A stretch of DNA of 5,411 nt from DATJPY01 sp035506135 (GTDB lineage: Bacteria; Myxococcota_A; UBA9160; PR03). This document shows positions 1 through 5,411 of the stretch, piece by piece. The stretch lies in assembly GCA_035506135.1 (NCBI GenBank), contig DATJPY010000061.1, positions 1-5,411 on the forward strand. Direction: 5' to 3'. The notes beneath the pieces are model-generated. The model was not told the DNA's origin. It saw nothing but the letters and a program-made list of their open reading frames with translations, and searched no databases. Position 1 is the stretch's first letter. Every line of letters starts with the position of its first letter. Position numbers and translations under genes: made by a program.

Positions 1-297
1 GCGTCGGGTGCGAAGCGGCGCGGCGCCCTCGCCGCCCTCGGGCTCCGAATCCGTGCATCCCAGATCAGCGTCCTCGCGCCGTAGGTCGTCGATCGTCTGC
101 CAGAACTCGACGAGCCGAAGCACGGCCTTGCGATCCTCTTCGTAGGTCGCCCAGCCAAGGCGACACCGCGGGTTCTCGCGTGGCGGCGCGGCGGCGAAGA
201 TCGTGCGCGTCTCGTCTGCGAATAACTCTCCGCGATCGAGGAGCGCCTCGCGGAGCGCGACCGTGCCGCCCCAGTGCATGTCGACGAAGACGCGCAT
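1..297 (-). CDS. Hypothetical protein, N-terminal 99 residues (3' end outside window)
   Basis: An open frame from ATG 297 to the left edge with no stop, so it is incomplete at its C-terminus. I do not recognise the family. It begins MRVFVDMHWGGTVALREALL, a beta-strand followed by a helix. The segment LVEFWQTIDDLRRED (about 62-76) looks helical, and an acidic then Gly/Ala-rich stretch follows near the edge. By hand count 82 of 99 codons end in G or C and the composition is protein-like. The competing frame at 346-65 is strongly arginine-rich, so this frame is the better coding candidate. No good ribosome-binding site precedes ATG 297. An alternative TTG at 333 has GAAGGG five bases upstream and would add 12 residues, with TGA in frame at 345-343 limiting any further extension. 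No signal peptide or membrane segment is seen. It lies beyond the tRNA and is probably a separate transcription unit. Confidence 0.6.
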   Translation of the reverse strand, partial: MRVFVDMHWGGTVALREALLDRGELFADETRTIFAAAPPRENPRCRLGWATYEEDRKAVLRLVEFWQTIDDLRREDADLGCTDSEPEGGEGAAPLRTRR

Positions 298-472
298 GCA
301 TCGCAGGGCGCGGCTCGAGGGGCGGGGTGTCAAGCACGCCCTTCACCGCACTCGCCGCTGAGGCCGCCCGTGGCCGCGGATCGTCTTCGAAGCCCGAGGA
401 GCTTGGCCGGCCTCGGCCGGCGACGCTCCGGCGGCTGGTCCGCGAGGCCGGTTGAGCGTCGGTTCATTCCTG

Positions 473-491
473 TGGCCGTAAATTGGCCGTA
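473..491. repeat. Short tandem repeat TGGCCGTA, 11-bp period
   Basis: TGGCCGTA occurs at 473-480 and 484-491, separated by AAT, so the copies are one helical turn apart. It lies in the non-coding stretch between the tRNA and the left-edge gene. The stretch 298-563 holds no convincing gene. Besides this repeat and the tRNA-proximal hairpin, I see only a GGCCGG-rich patch near 406-421. A protein-binding site is possible but unsupported. Confidence 0.4.
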
Positions 492-525
492 CTCGAGCGG
501 TAGCGGAGCCCGGAACGCGAAAGCG

Positions 526-548
526 CCGCCGAGCTAACTAGCTGGCGG
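526..548 (-). terminator. Hairpin downstream of the tRNA, possible terminator
   Basis: CCGCC, one bulged base, AGCT, loop AACT, AGCT, GGCGG: a nine-base-pair bulged stem starting 15 bases beyond the tRNA CCA. On the minus strand only a short TTT follows (GCGCTTTCG), so it is a weak intrinsic terminator at best. The plus strand has a better TTTT further on, but no plus-strand gene precedes it. It may instead guide 3' processing of the tRNA precursor. Confidence 0.35.
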
Positions 549-563
549 AGCCTTGCTTTTCTC

Positions 564-640
564 TGGTGGCGGTGCCCAGACTCGAACTGGGGACACGCGG
601 CTTATGAAACCGCTGCTCTAACCGACTGAGCTACACCGCC
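564..640 (-). tRNA. tRNA-Met(CAU), probably elongator
   Basis: The minus strand folds into a complete 77-base cloverleaf. Acceptor GGCGGTG pairs with CACCGCC; D-arm GCTC/GAGC with AGTCGGTTA loop; anticodon stem GCGGT/GCCGC (one wobble closing pair) with loop TTCATAA; five-base variable loop; T-arm CCCAG/CTGGG with loop TTCGAGT; discriminator A; and an encoded CCA at 566-564. The anticodon CAT is at 606-604. A paired G1-C72 excludes initiator tRNA, which normally has an unpaired position 1. A CAU anticodon could also be tRNA-Ile2, read as AUA after lysidine modification of C34; the anticodon alone cannot separate the two. The gene starts 31 bases after the exported protein stop and may be read from that transcript or from the candidate promoter just upstream. 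Confidence 0.93.
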
Positions 641-653
641 ACGCGGGGCGCGC

Positions 654-681
654 AGTCTAGCGAAGCGACCGTTACTGGCGA
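654..681 (-). promoter_or_regulatory. Candidate tRNA promoter with GC-rich discriminator
   Basis: Minus-strand TCGCCA (681-676, four of six matches to the -35 consensus), a 16-base spacer, then TAGACT (659-654, four of six including T1, A2 and T6). The 13 bases between the -10 and the tRNA are almost entirely G/C and begin GCGCGC. That is the discriminator type known from stringently controlled tRNA and rRNA promoters. The element spans the last codons and stop of the upstream exported protein gene. Prediction by eye. Confidence 0.4.
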
Positions 682-1355
682 TCGCCGGGGAAGGGGTGCT
701 TGGTCGGGCCCGGCTCAGCCCCGCCCTCGGCCGCGGGCGGCTTGGTGGTCGGCACCGGATTCGTCGCGAACACGATGTGCTCGAGCGCCTCGACGCGGCG
801 CCGCAGCTCCTGGACCTCGCCGTCCGAGGCGTTGCTGCTCCCCGACGCGGCAGCGCTCGGGCCTGCCGCGACGGCGGGGCCCGCCGGCGCACCCTCGACC
901 ACGTAGAGCACGGTCTTCTCGGAGAGGCCGTCGAGCATCGGGATGATGCCGCCGAGCGTGTCCGAGTGGGCGAAGATCTGTCGCGGGGCGGCGTCGCTGC
1001 TGGCGACCTTGGCGACTGACAGGTCAAGGCTCGCGCCCTCACCGAAGCGGGTGAAGGAGCCGAAGATCACGTACTCGGCGCTCTCGGCGCGGCCGACCTC
1101 GCGCGCCTTGTCGATCTCGGTCGTCGCCTTGGCGGGATCCTCGACCCGGACCACCGCGAGCCTCGTGTCGCGACCGAGGCGCGAGAGCAGCATGTCGGAG
1201 AGCCCCTGCTGCAGGTATTCGCGGCTATCGTTGCTGTGGACGACGATCGGCAGCAGGGCGACCTTCACTCGGTCTGCGGCGCGCGCGTGAGGGGCGGCGA
1301 GCAGGCTCGCGCCGACGGCGGCGGCGAGCGCGAGCGAGGCGAGCGGACGGCGCAA
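672..1355 (-). CDS. Exported TolB-N/FlgO-like protein with C-terminal coiled coil
   Basis: 227-residue protein of unknown function. A clear Sec signal peptide (MRR, hydrophobic Ala/Leu core, A-R-A cleavage after residue 26) predicts periplasmic or outer-surface location. There is no lipobox Cys. Residues about 29-153 have the alternating pattern of TolB N-terminal/FlgO/CsgG-like domains: KVALLPIVV, a helix YLQQGLSDMLLSRL, LAVVRVEDP, then AEYVIFGSFTRFGEGASLDL and a final helix LDGLSEKTVLYV. In related deltaproteobacterial proteins I recall this domain preceding FG-GAP/VCBS repeats. Here it is followed only by an Ala/Ser/Gly linker (about 155-177), a short heptad-like helix (179-196) and a Pro-rich tail. 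Start chosen at TTG 1355 because TGA lies in frame nine bases upstream (1364-1362), GGGGGA sits nine bases before the TTG, and the signal peptide begins there. It ends with TAA, 31 bases before the tRNA. Family assignment is by pattern only. Confidence 0.85.
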   Translation of the reverse strand: MRRPLASLALAAAVGASLLAAPHARAADRVKVALLPIVVHSNDSREYLQQGLSDMLLSRLGRDTRLAVVRVEDPAKATTEIDKAREVGRAESAEYVIFGSFTRFGEGASLDLSVAKVASSDAAPRQIFAHSDTLGGIIPMLDGLSEKTVLYVVEGAPAGPAVAAGPSAAASGSSNASDGEVQELRRRVEALEHIVFATNPVPTTKPPAAEGGAEPGPTKHPFPGDRQ

Positions 1356-1368
1356 GTGGAATCATCCC

Positions 1369-1385
1369 CCGGACCCGGAGTCCGG
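1369..1385 (-). promoter_or_regulatory. Inverted repeat in the leader, touching the ribosome-binding site
   Basis: CCGGAC and GTCCGG form a six-base-pair stem around a five-base loop between the predicted transcription start and the TTG start. The 3' arm shares its last two G residues with the Shine-Dalgarno-like GGGGGA at 1370-1365. It could be an RNA structure limiting ribosome access or a DNA operator half-site pair. It could also be chance in GC-rich DNA. Confidence 0.35.
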
Positions 1386-1389
1386 CGCT

Positions 1390-1418
1390 TACCTACCATC
1401 CCCGCCTCGGGCGGTCAA
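1390..1418 (-). promoter_or_regulatory. Candidate sigma70-type promoter of the exported protein gene
   Basis: Minus-strand -35 TTGACC (1418-1413) matches five of six consensus bases. A 17-base spacer ends in TGG, an extended -10 TGn motif, followed by TAGGTA (1395-1390), a weak -10. Transcription would start near 1383, leaving a leader of about 28 bases. The position in the intergenic gap suggests the exported protein is not solely dependent on kinase readthrough. A short CCGCC/GGCGG inverted repeat lies within the spacer. Prediction by eye only. Confidence 0.4.
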
Positions 1419-1449
1419 GCAAGGTGAGACGGCGCCGCGCCAGATCCGC

Positions 1450-1468
1450 GCCCGCGGCGGCGGCGGGC
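1450..1468 (-). other. GC-rich hairpin just after the kinase stop codon
   Basis: Minus-strand GCCCGC, a seven-base loop, then GCGGGC, beginning two bases after the TGA at 1473-1471. A second short GGCG/CGCC stem follows near 1430-1440. No T tract follows either stem, so this is not a canonical intrinsic terminator. It may protect the transcript 3' end or assist Rho-dependent termination, or simply reflect the run of CGG triplets here. Confidence 0.25.
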
Positions 1469-1470
1469 CC

Positions 1471-3174
1471 TCAGTGCGTCAGCGGGCCGAGCGGAAGGCG
1501 CACGCGGAAGGTGGCGCCGCGCCCCTCGAGGCTCTCGACCTCGATGCGCCCACCGTGATCGAGAACGATCCGATGCGAGATCATGAGGCCGAGCCCCGAG
1601 CCCTGGTCCGGGCCCTTGGTCGTGAAGAACGGGTCGAAGATGCGCTCGAGGTCGTCGGCGCGGATGCCGCAGCCGTCGTCCGAGATCTCGAGCACGACGC
1701 CGCTCTCGCCGTCGATCGCATCGGGGCGGGCCCGCAGCGACACGAGGCCCTCGGCGCGCGCCGGGGCCTCCCCGACCGAGCGGGCCGTCGCGTGGATCGC
1801 ATTCAACAGGAGATTCAACACGACCTGGTGTAGATGGTCGCGCACGGCCACGACCTTCGGGAGATCCGGGGCGACGTCGACGTCCACGCGCACGTGGCCC
1901 CGCGCGGCCTCGGGCCCGAGCAGCGTCACGGCGTCGTCGATCAGCGCGGCCAGGTCGCAGGGCCCCCGCGGCGCGTCCTCATCGGACTCGCGCCCGAGCT
2001 GTCCCATCGTCTTGACGAGGCCGTGGATGCGATCGACCTCCTTGCAGGCCAGCTCGTGGTAGTCGTGCCAGAACTCGTTGTCGTGCTCGCTGCGCTTGGC
2101 CGGCGCCAGGGTCAGGAACGTGCGGATGGCCGTGAGCGGATTGTTGATCTCGTGGGCGAGGCCGGCCGCGAGGGTGCCGAGCGTCCCGAGCCGCTCGGCC
2201 CGCCGCACCTGCTCGCGCGAGCGCCGCAGGTCCTCGACGAGGCGCGCGTTCTCGACGGCGATCACCGCCTGGCTCGCCAGGCCGTCCAGGAGCGTGTAGT
2301 CGGAGGCGTCGAAGCGCTCGCCGCCGCGCCGGTTGTCGACCGCCAGCGCGCCGATCACACCCGCATGACCCGCCAGCGGGATCACCATCAGCTCGTCGGC
2401 CGCGATCTCGGTCGCCAGCCGCCGTACGGGCGCCTCGAGGTCGAGGAGCTCCGCCGCGCGCACGATCTGAACCTGCCCACCAAGGAGCCGGCGGAGGAAC
2501 TCCGGCGCCGCCGCCGCCGAGACGTCGAGCGCCGGGAGCTGGCGGGCGACGGCGCTATCGCGCGGTGCCGATCGCACCGCCTGCAGCCGCTCGAGCCCTG
2601 CGTCGAACAGGAACACCGTGGCCCCGTCGTAGCCGAACTCCGTCGTCAGCGTCGCGAGCAGCAGGTCGAGCAGCGGTACCAGCTCGAGCTCGCGATTGAG
2701 CAGCTTGGAGGCGCGGTTCAAGACGTCGAGCTCGAAGAGCAGGTGCTCGCGCTCGCGGTCGAGCGCGTAGACCTCGATGCCGTTGCGCAGCGTGAGGCGC
2801 ATCTCCTCGGGCCGCCACGGCTTCGCCACGTAGCGGTAGATCCAGCCGTTGTTGATGGCATCGGAGAGCGTGGCCGCGTCGCCGTAGGCCGTCACGAGGA
2901 TGCGGACCGTCTTCGAATCGATCTCGCGGACCTTGGCCAGCAGCTCGACGCCGCTCATTCCCTCCATCCGATGGTCGGAGAGAACCAGCGCCGCCGGGTT
3001 CTGGTGCAGGCTCTCGAGGGCGGCCTCGCCGCTCGACGCCGTGCGCACCTGGAACTCGCGGCGGAAGGTCAGCTCGAAGACGCGCAGGTTTTCGGGCTCG
3101 TCGTCGACGAAGAGGATCGGATACTCGCGCCAGTCGAGGAGCCGATCGATCCTAGGCCCGATCCTAGGACGCAT
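1471..3174 (-). CDS. Receiver-GAF-histidine kinase
   Basis: Complete 567-residue soluble kinase. Receiver domain at about 18-135: D24/D25, phospho-acceptor D67 in SDHRMEGMSG, T95, and K118 in the YVAKPW motif, a style typical of RpfG-like stand-alone receivers. A helical connector leads to a GAF domain (about 150-312, containing VIPL and GALAVDN segments), which binds an unknown small ligand or mediates dimerisation. The kinase core has His341 in AHEINNP, N454/N458, D499-D-G-C-G, FDPFFTTK (513-520) and GSGLGL (525-530). All catalytic residues are present, so autophosphorylation is expected. Start chosen at ATG 3174, with GGAGG six bases upstream. A longer frame reaching 3405 adds 77 Arg/Ser-rich residues lying wholly inside the upstream kinase gene and is rejected. 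The start overlaps the upstream stop by 11 bases, indicating translational coupling. The N-terminal receiver makes it a likely acceptor for the upstream kinase; that partnership is inference. No membrane segment, HPt or DNA-binding domain is present. Confidence 0.95.
   Translation of the reverse strand: MRPRIGPRIDRLLDWREYPILFVDDEPENLRVFELTFRREFQVRTASSGEAALESLHQNPAALVLSDHRMEGMSGVELLAKVREIDSKTVRILVTAYGDAATLSDAINNGWIYRYVAKPWRPEEMRLTLRNGIEVYALDREREHLLFELDVLNRASKLLNRELELVPLLDLLLATLTTEFGYDGATVFLFDAGLERLQAVRSAPRDSAVARQLPALDVSAAAAPEFLRRLLGGQVQIVRAAELLDLEAPVRRLATEIAADELMVIPLAGHAGVIGALAVDNRRGGERFDASDYTLLDGLASQAVIAVENARLVEDLRRSREQVRRAERLGTLGTLAAGLAHEINNPLTAIRTFLTLAPAKRSEHDNEFWHDYHELACKEVDRIHGLVKTMGQLGRESDEDAPRGPCDLAALIDDAVTLLGPEAARGHVRVDVDVAPDLPKVVAVRDHLHQVVLNLLLNAIHATARSVGEAPARAEGLVSLRARPDAIDGESGVVLEISDDGCGIRADDLERIFDPFFTTKGPDQGSGLGLMISHRIVLDHGGRIEVESLEGRGATFRVRLPLGPLTH
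3147..3168 (-). repeat. 12-bp-period tandem duplication across the kinase gene junction
   Basis: On the minus strand CCTAGGATCG occurs twice, at 3168-3159 and 3156-3147, with a period of 12 bases. In the frame of the upstream kinase each copy holds an in-frame TAG (3166-3164 and 3154-3152), so the stop is doubled. In the frame of the downstream kinase the copies encode PRIG and PRID, giving MRPRIGPRID. Each copy contributes an AGG arginine codon, usually rare in GC-rich genomes, within the first eight codons. A recent slippage duplication is the simplest origin. Confidence 0.8.
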
Positions 3175-5411
3175 CGTTCGCCTCCACCGGCAGCCGAACC
3201 GTGAACCGGGCTCCCGCGCCCGCGCTCGAGACGACCTCGAGCGCGCCGCCGTGCGCCTCCGCGATCCGCCTGCAGATCGACAGGCCCAGCCCCGTGCCCC
3301 GCCCGGCCGGCTTGGTGGTGAAGAACGGCTCGAACACGCGATCGCGTAGGGATGCGTCGATCCCCGGACCGTCGTCTGCCACCGACACGGCGACGCCCCT
3401 CCCATCGGGCGAGCGGGCCGCCGTCACCCGAACGGTGCCCCCCGTCTCTTCGAGCGCCTCCCCCGCGTTCTTGAGGAGGTTCAGGAAGAGCTGCTTGAGG
3501 GCGCTCGGGTCGGCCGAGACCGGGGGCAGGTCCGCGGCGTAGTCGCGCTCCACGCGCACCCGCCCGCGTCCGAGCGAGGGCCCGATCATCTGGAGCGTGG
3601 AGTCCAGGCAGCTCCGGACGTCCACCGGGACGCGCTCGCGTTCCCCGGGGGCGCCGAAGTCCCGGAGGTCGCCCACCAGGCGGCTCGTGCGCTCCAGCCC
3701 CTCGACCACGATCCCCACCAGCTCGTCGATCGTGGCGGCCACCTCCTCGAGGCCGACCTCGGCCTCGAGACGCTGCACCTCGTCGGCGTGGGCGGGGAGC
3801 TTGGCGTGATCGCGCCAGTCGATCTCGGCCAGGCGAGTCGAGAACTCGCGCACCAGGGCGACGTTCGCGGACAGCGCGCGCAGCGAGTTGAGCGCGAAGT
3901 TCACCGGATTGTTGACCTCGTGGGCGATCCCGGCCGCGAGCTCGCCCACCGCAGCGAGGCGCTCGGCCTGCACCAGAGCGACCTCGGTGGCGCGAAGGTG
4001 CGTGAGCGCGCGGTCGAGCGCTGCGTTCTGCTCGGCCAGCTCCTCCTGCAGCGACCGCACCCGCACGAGGGCCCGCGCCCGCGCCAGGAGCTCGCGCGGG
4101 TGGAAGGGCTTGGTCACGTAGTCGTCGGCGCCGAGCTCGAGACCGCGGATCTTCATCTCGCGCTCGGCCTTCGACGTCACCAGCATCACCGGCACGCCTG
4201 CCAGGGCCTCGTCGTCCTTGATCGCCTGACACAGCTCCGTGCCGGACATCTCGGGCATCATCACGTCGGTCAACACCAGCGCGGGCGCTCGCTCCCGGAC
4301 GAAGTCGAGCGCCTCGCGCCCGTTGCGGGCGGCCCGCACGCAGAACTCGGCGCCGAGCAGGTGGGTGAGGAGCCGCCGCATGTCGGCGTTGTCCTCGGCC
4401 ACCACGACCTCGGGTCGCGCATCCGGAGGTGCGGACCGAGCAGGCTGCCCGCCCGTGCGAATCGCCTCGAAGCGCTCGACGGTGCGCTGCATCTCGGCCG
4501 TGCGATAGCCCTCCGTGCGGGTCGGATCGGGCGCGGGGCTCGCGGCGTCGGCGGCGTGGTCCAGATCGGCGGCGAGCGCGTCGAAGGAGCGCGCCAGCGA
4601 GAGGGTGCGGCCGTCGTCCGTCGCGACGACTTCCTCGGCCTGCGCATCGGCAGTGCCGAGCGGCAGGAAGACGTGGAACTGCGCGCCGCGCCCGATCCCC
4701 TCGCTGGTGGCCCACGCGCGCCCGCCGTGCAGCGCCACGAGCTCGCGCACCAGGGAAAGCCCGATCCCGGTCCCCTCGTGCCGGCGCGTCGCCGACGAGT
4801 CGACCTGTGCAAAACGATCGAAGACGCGTCCGAGCTGGTCCGGAGGGAGACCGACGCCGGTGTCGCTCACCGTCAGCCTTACTCCTGCGGCACCGCCGCC
4901 CTCCCCTGCGAACGGGTCCCGCTCCTCGTGCAGGCGCACCTCGATCCGGCCGCCCGGATCCGTGAACTTGAGCGCGTTGCCGACCAGGTTCACCACGACC
5001 TTCTCGAGCGCATCGGGGTCGGCGTTCACCACCGGCGGCGCCGCGTCGCAGTCCGCCACGAGCTCCACGCCCTTGCGCTCCGCCATCGGGCGCGCGCTCT
5101 CGACCATGTCGCGCACCAGCCGCCCGATCTCGAGCGGCTGGCGGTGGACCTCGTGCTGCCCACTCTCGATGCGCGCGTGGTCGAGGAGGTTGTTGATCAG
5201 CTTCAGAAGCCGGAGCGAGTTCTTGTGCATCGTCTCGAGGTACGCCCGCTGCGTCTCGTCGAGCGGCCCGAACTCGCCGGCCAGGAGCGCCTCGAGCGGC
5301 GCCAGCGTCAGCGTGAGCGGCGTCCGAAGCTCGTGGTGGATGTTCGCGGAGAACCGGGACTTCGCCTCGTCGAGCTCGCGCAGCTCGTCGCGAGCGCGTT
5401 CGATTTCGCGC
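3164..5411 (-). CDS. Hybrid double histidine kinase: HisKA-HATPase-receiver-HisKA-HATPase (5' partial)
   Basis: Predicted cytoplasmic signalling core of a TodS-like double sensor kinase. The frame is open to the right edge, so the start and input domain are outside. The Met at 5230 cannot be the start, because it would remove the first H-box. In the 748 visible residues: a helical linker (1-20); kinase 1 with phospho-acceptor His26 in HHELRTPL, N-box N141/N145, D183-T-G-V-G and GTGIGL at 213-218; a flexible linker (about 253-333); a receiver with acidic pair E339/D340, phospho-acceptor D382, T412 and K434; kinase 2 with His497 in AHEVNNP, N644/N648, D679-D-G-P-G, FEPFFTTK and GTGLGL at 705-710. 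All key residues are intact. No transmembrane segment is visible. Kinase 2 has a long gap between H-box and N-box, implying extended dimerisation helices. TodS has the same module order plus a PAS domain before kinase 2; none is seen here. It ends at TAG, overlapping the next kinase gene. Ligand and pathway cannot be inferred. Confidence 0.95.
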   Translation of the reverse strand, partial: REIERARDELRELDEAKSRFSANIHHELRTPLTLTLAPLEALLAGEFGPLDETQRAYLETMHKNSLRLLKLINNLLDHARIESGQHEVHRQPLEIGRLVRDMVESARPMAERKGVELVADCDAAPPVVNADPDALEKVVVNLVGNALKFTDPGGRIEVRLHEERDPFAGEGGGAAGVRLTVSDTGVGLPPDQLGRVFDRFAQVDSSATRRHEGTGIGLSLVRELVALHGGRAWATSEGIGRGAQFHVFLPLGTADAQAEEVVATDDGRTLSLARSFDALAADLDHAADAASPAPDPTRTEGYRTAEMQRTVERFEAIRTGGQPARSAPPDARPEVVVAEDNADMRRLLTHLLGAEFCVRAARNGREALDFVRERAPALVLTDVMMPEMSGTELCQAIKDDEALAGVPVMLVTSKAEREMKIRGLELGADDYVTKPFHPRELLARARALVRVRSLQEELAEQNAALDRALTHLRATEVALVQAERLAAVGELAAGIAHEVNNPVNFALNSLRALSANVALVREFSTRLAEIDWRDHAKLPAHADEVQRLEAEVGLEEVAATIDELVGIVVEGLERTSRLVGDLRDFGAPGERERVPVDVRSCLDSTLQMIGPSLGRGRVRVERDYAADLPPVSADPSALKQLFLNLLKNAGEALEETGGTVRVTAARSPDGRGVAVSVADDGPGIDASLRDRVFEPFFTTKPAGRGTGLGLSICRRIAEAHGGALEVVSSAGAGARFTVRLPVEANDAS
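3181..3185 (-). promoter_or_regulatory. Shine-Dalgarno site of the receiver-GAF kinase
   Basis: GGAGG on the minus strand, six bases before ATG 3172-3174 and inside the last codons of the upstream kinase. It is the strongest ribosome-binding site in the window and fixes the start of the second kinase. Its position supports initiation by ribosomes finishing the upstream gene. Confidence 0.8.

Noticed and set aside
328..333. Perfect TTGACA -35 hexamer upstream of the left-edge gene
   Set aside because: No -10-like hexamer lies 15-19 bases downstream; the region is GC-rich and lacks a TAnnnT match.
65..346. 93-residue minus-strand open frame at the left edge
   Set aside because: Arg-rich composition. 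The alternative frame beginning at 297 is much more protein-like and covers the same DNA.
330..467. 45-codon minus-strand small open frame whose TGA overlaps the alternative TTG start of the left-edge gene
   Set aside because: Sequence is Arg/Pro-rich without a convincing ribosome-binding site. The TTGA overlap is suggestive but insufficient.
452..483. Plus-strand promoter with TTGAGC and GTAAAT
   Set aside because: The 20-base spacer is too long and there is no plus-strand gene for it to serve.
564..640. tRNA 3' end as an integration site of a mobile element
   Set aside because: No repeated copy of the tRNA 3' end, integrase or other mobile-element gene is visible in the window.
1454..1467. 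CGG trinucleotide run as a functional microsatellite
   Set aside because: Only about four units, expected by chance in DNA this GC-rich.
1834..3204. 456-residue plus-strand open frame opposite the second kinase gene
   Set aside because: Antisense mirror of a GC-rich coding sequence. Its composition is Arg/Glu/Val-rich and low-complexity without motifs, whereas the minus strand encodes complete recognisable domains.
3175..3405. N-terminal extension of the receiver-GAF kinase to an upstream start at 3405
   Set aside because: The 77 added residues are Arg/Ser/Gly-rich without domain character and lie entirely within the well-conserved ATPase domain of the upstream kinase. ATG 3174 has a strong GGAGG.
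3069..4715. 548-residue minus-strand open frame spanning both kinase genes in another frame
   Set aside because: Extremely Arg/Gly-rich and overlaps validated kinase domains; an artefact of high third-position GC.

Overview
The window is very GC-rich. All convincing coding sequence lies on the minus strand, with codons ending mostly in G or C. The gene style suggests a large-genome, signalling-rich bacterium such as a Myxococcota, Binatota or other former deltaproteobacterial lineage: stacked kinase/receiver proteins, HExNNP-type histidine kinases, a small TolB-N/FlgO-like exported protein, and a tRNA with an encoded CCA. No ribosomal RNA or taxon marker is present, so the assignment is an inference.

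Layout in the direction of transcription, from the right edge to the left: (1) 5411-3164, the C-terminal 748 residues of a hybrid kinase whose start and sensor lie outside the window, ordered HisKA, HATPase, receiver, second HisKA with a long dimerisation region, second HATPase. (2) 3174-1471, a complete 567-residue receiver-GAF-histidine kinase whose ATG overlaps the end of the first gene by 11 bases and has a strong GGAGG ribosome-binding site. (3) An intergenic stretch, 1470-1356, with a GC-rich hairpin just after the kinase stop, a plausible sigma70-type promoter, and a leader hairpin touching the ribosome-binding site. (4) 1355-672, a 227-residue exported protein starting at TTG. (5) 640-564, a CAU-anticodon tRNA (probably elongator Met), with a candidate promoter across the end of gene 4 and a hairpin downstream. 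(6) 563-298, a non-coding stretch holding that hairpin and a short tandem repeat. (7) 297 to beyond the left edge, the start of an unrecognised protein.

The two kinase genes almost certainly act together. They are translationally coupled and between them carry three kinase catalytic modules and two receiver domains, with no HPt domain and no DNA-binding or enzymatic output in view. The first protein resembles TodS-type double kinases (kinase-receiver-kinase). The receiver at the front of the second protein is the obvious candidate acceptor, so a multi-step relay ending in another kinase is the simplest reading, and the final output regulator must lie elsewhere. Nothing in the sequence ties the exported protein, the tRNA or the left-edge gene to this pathway.
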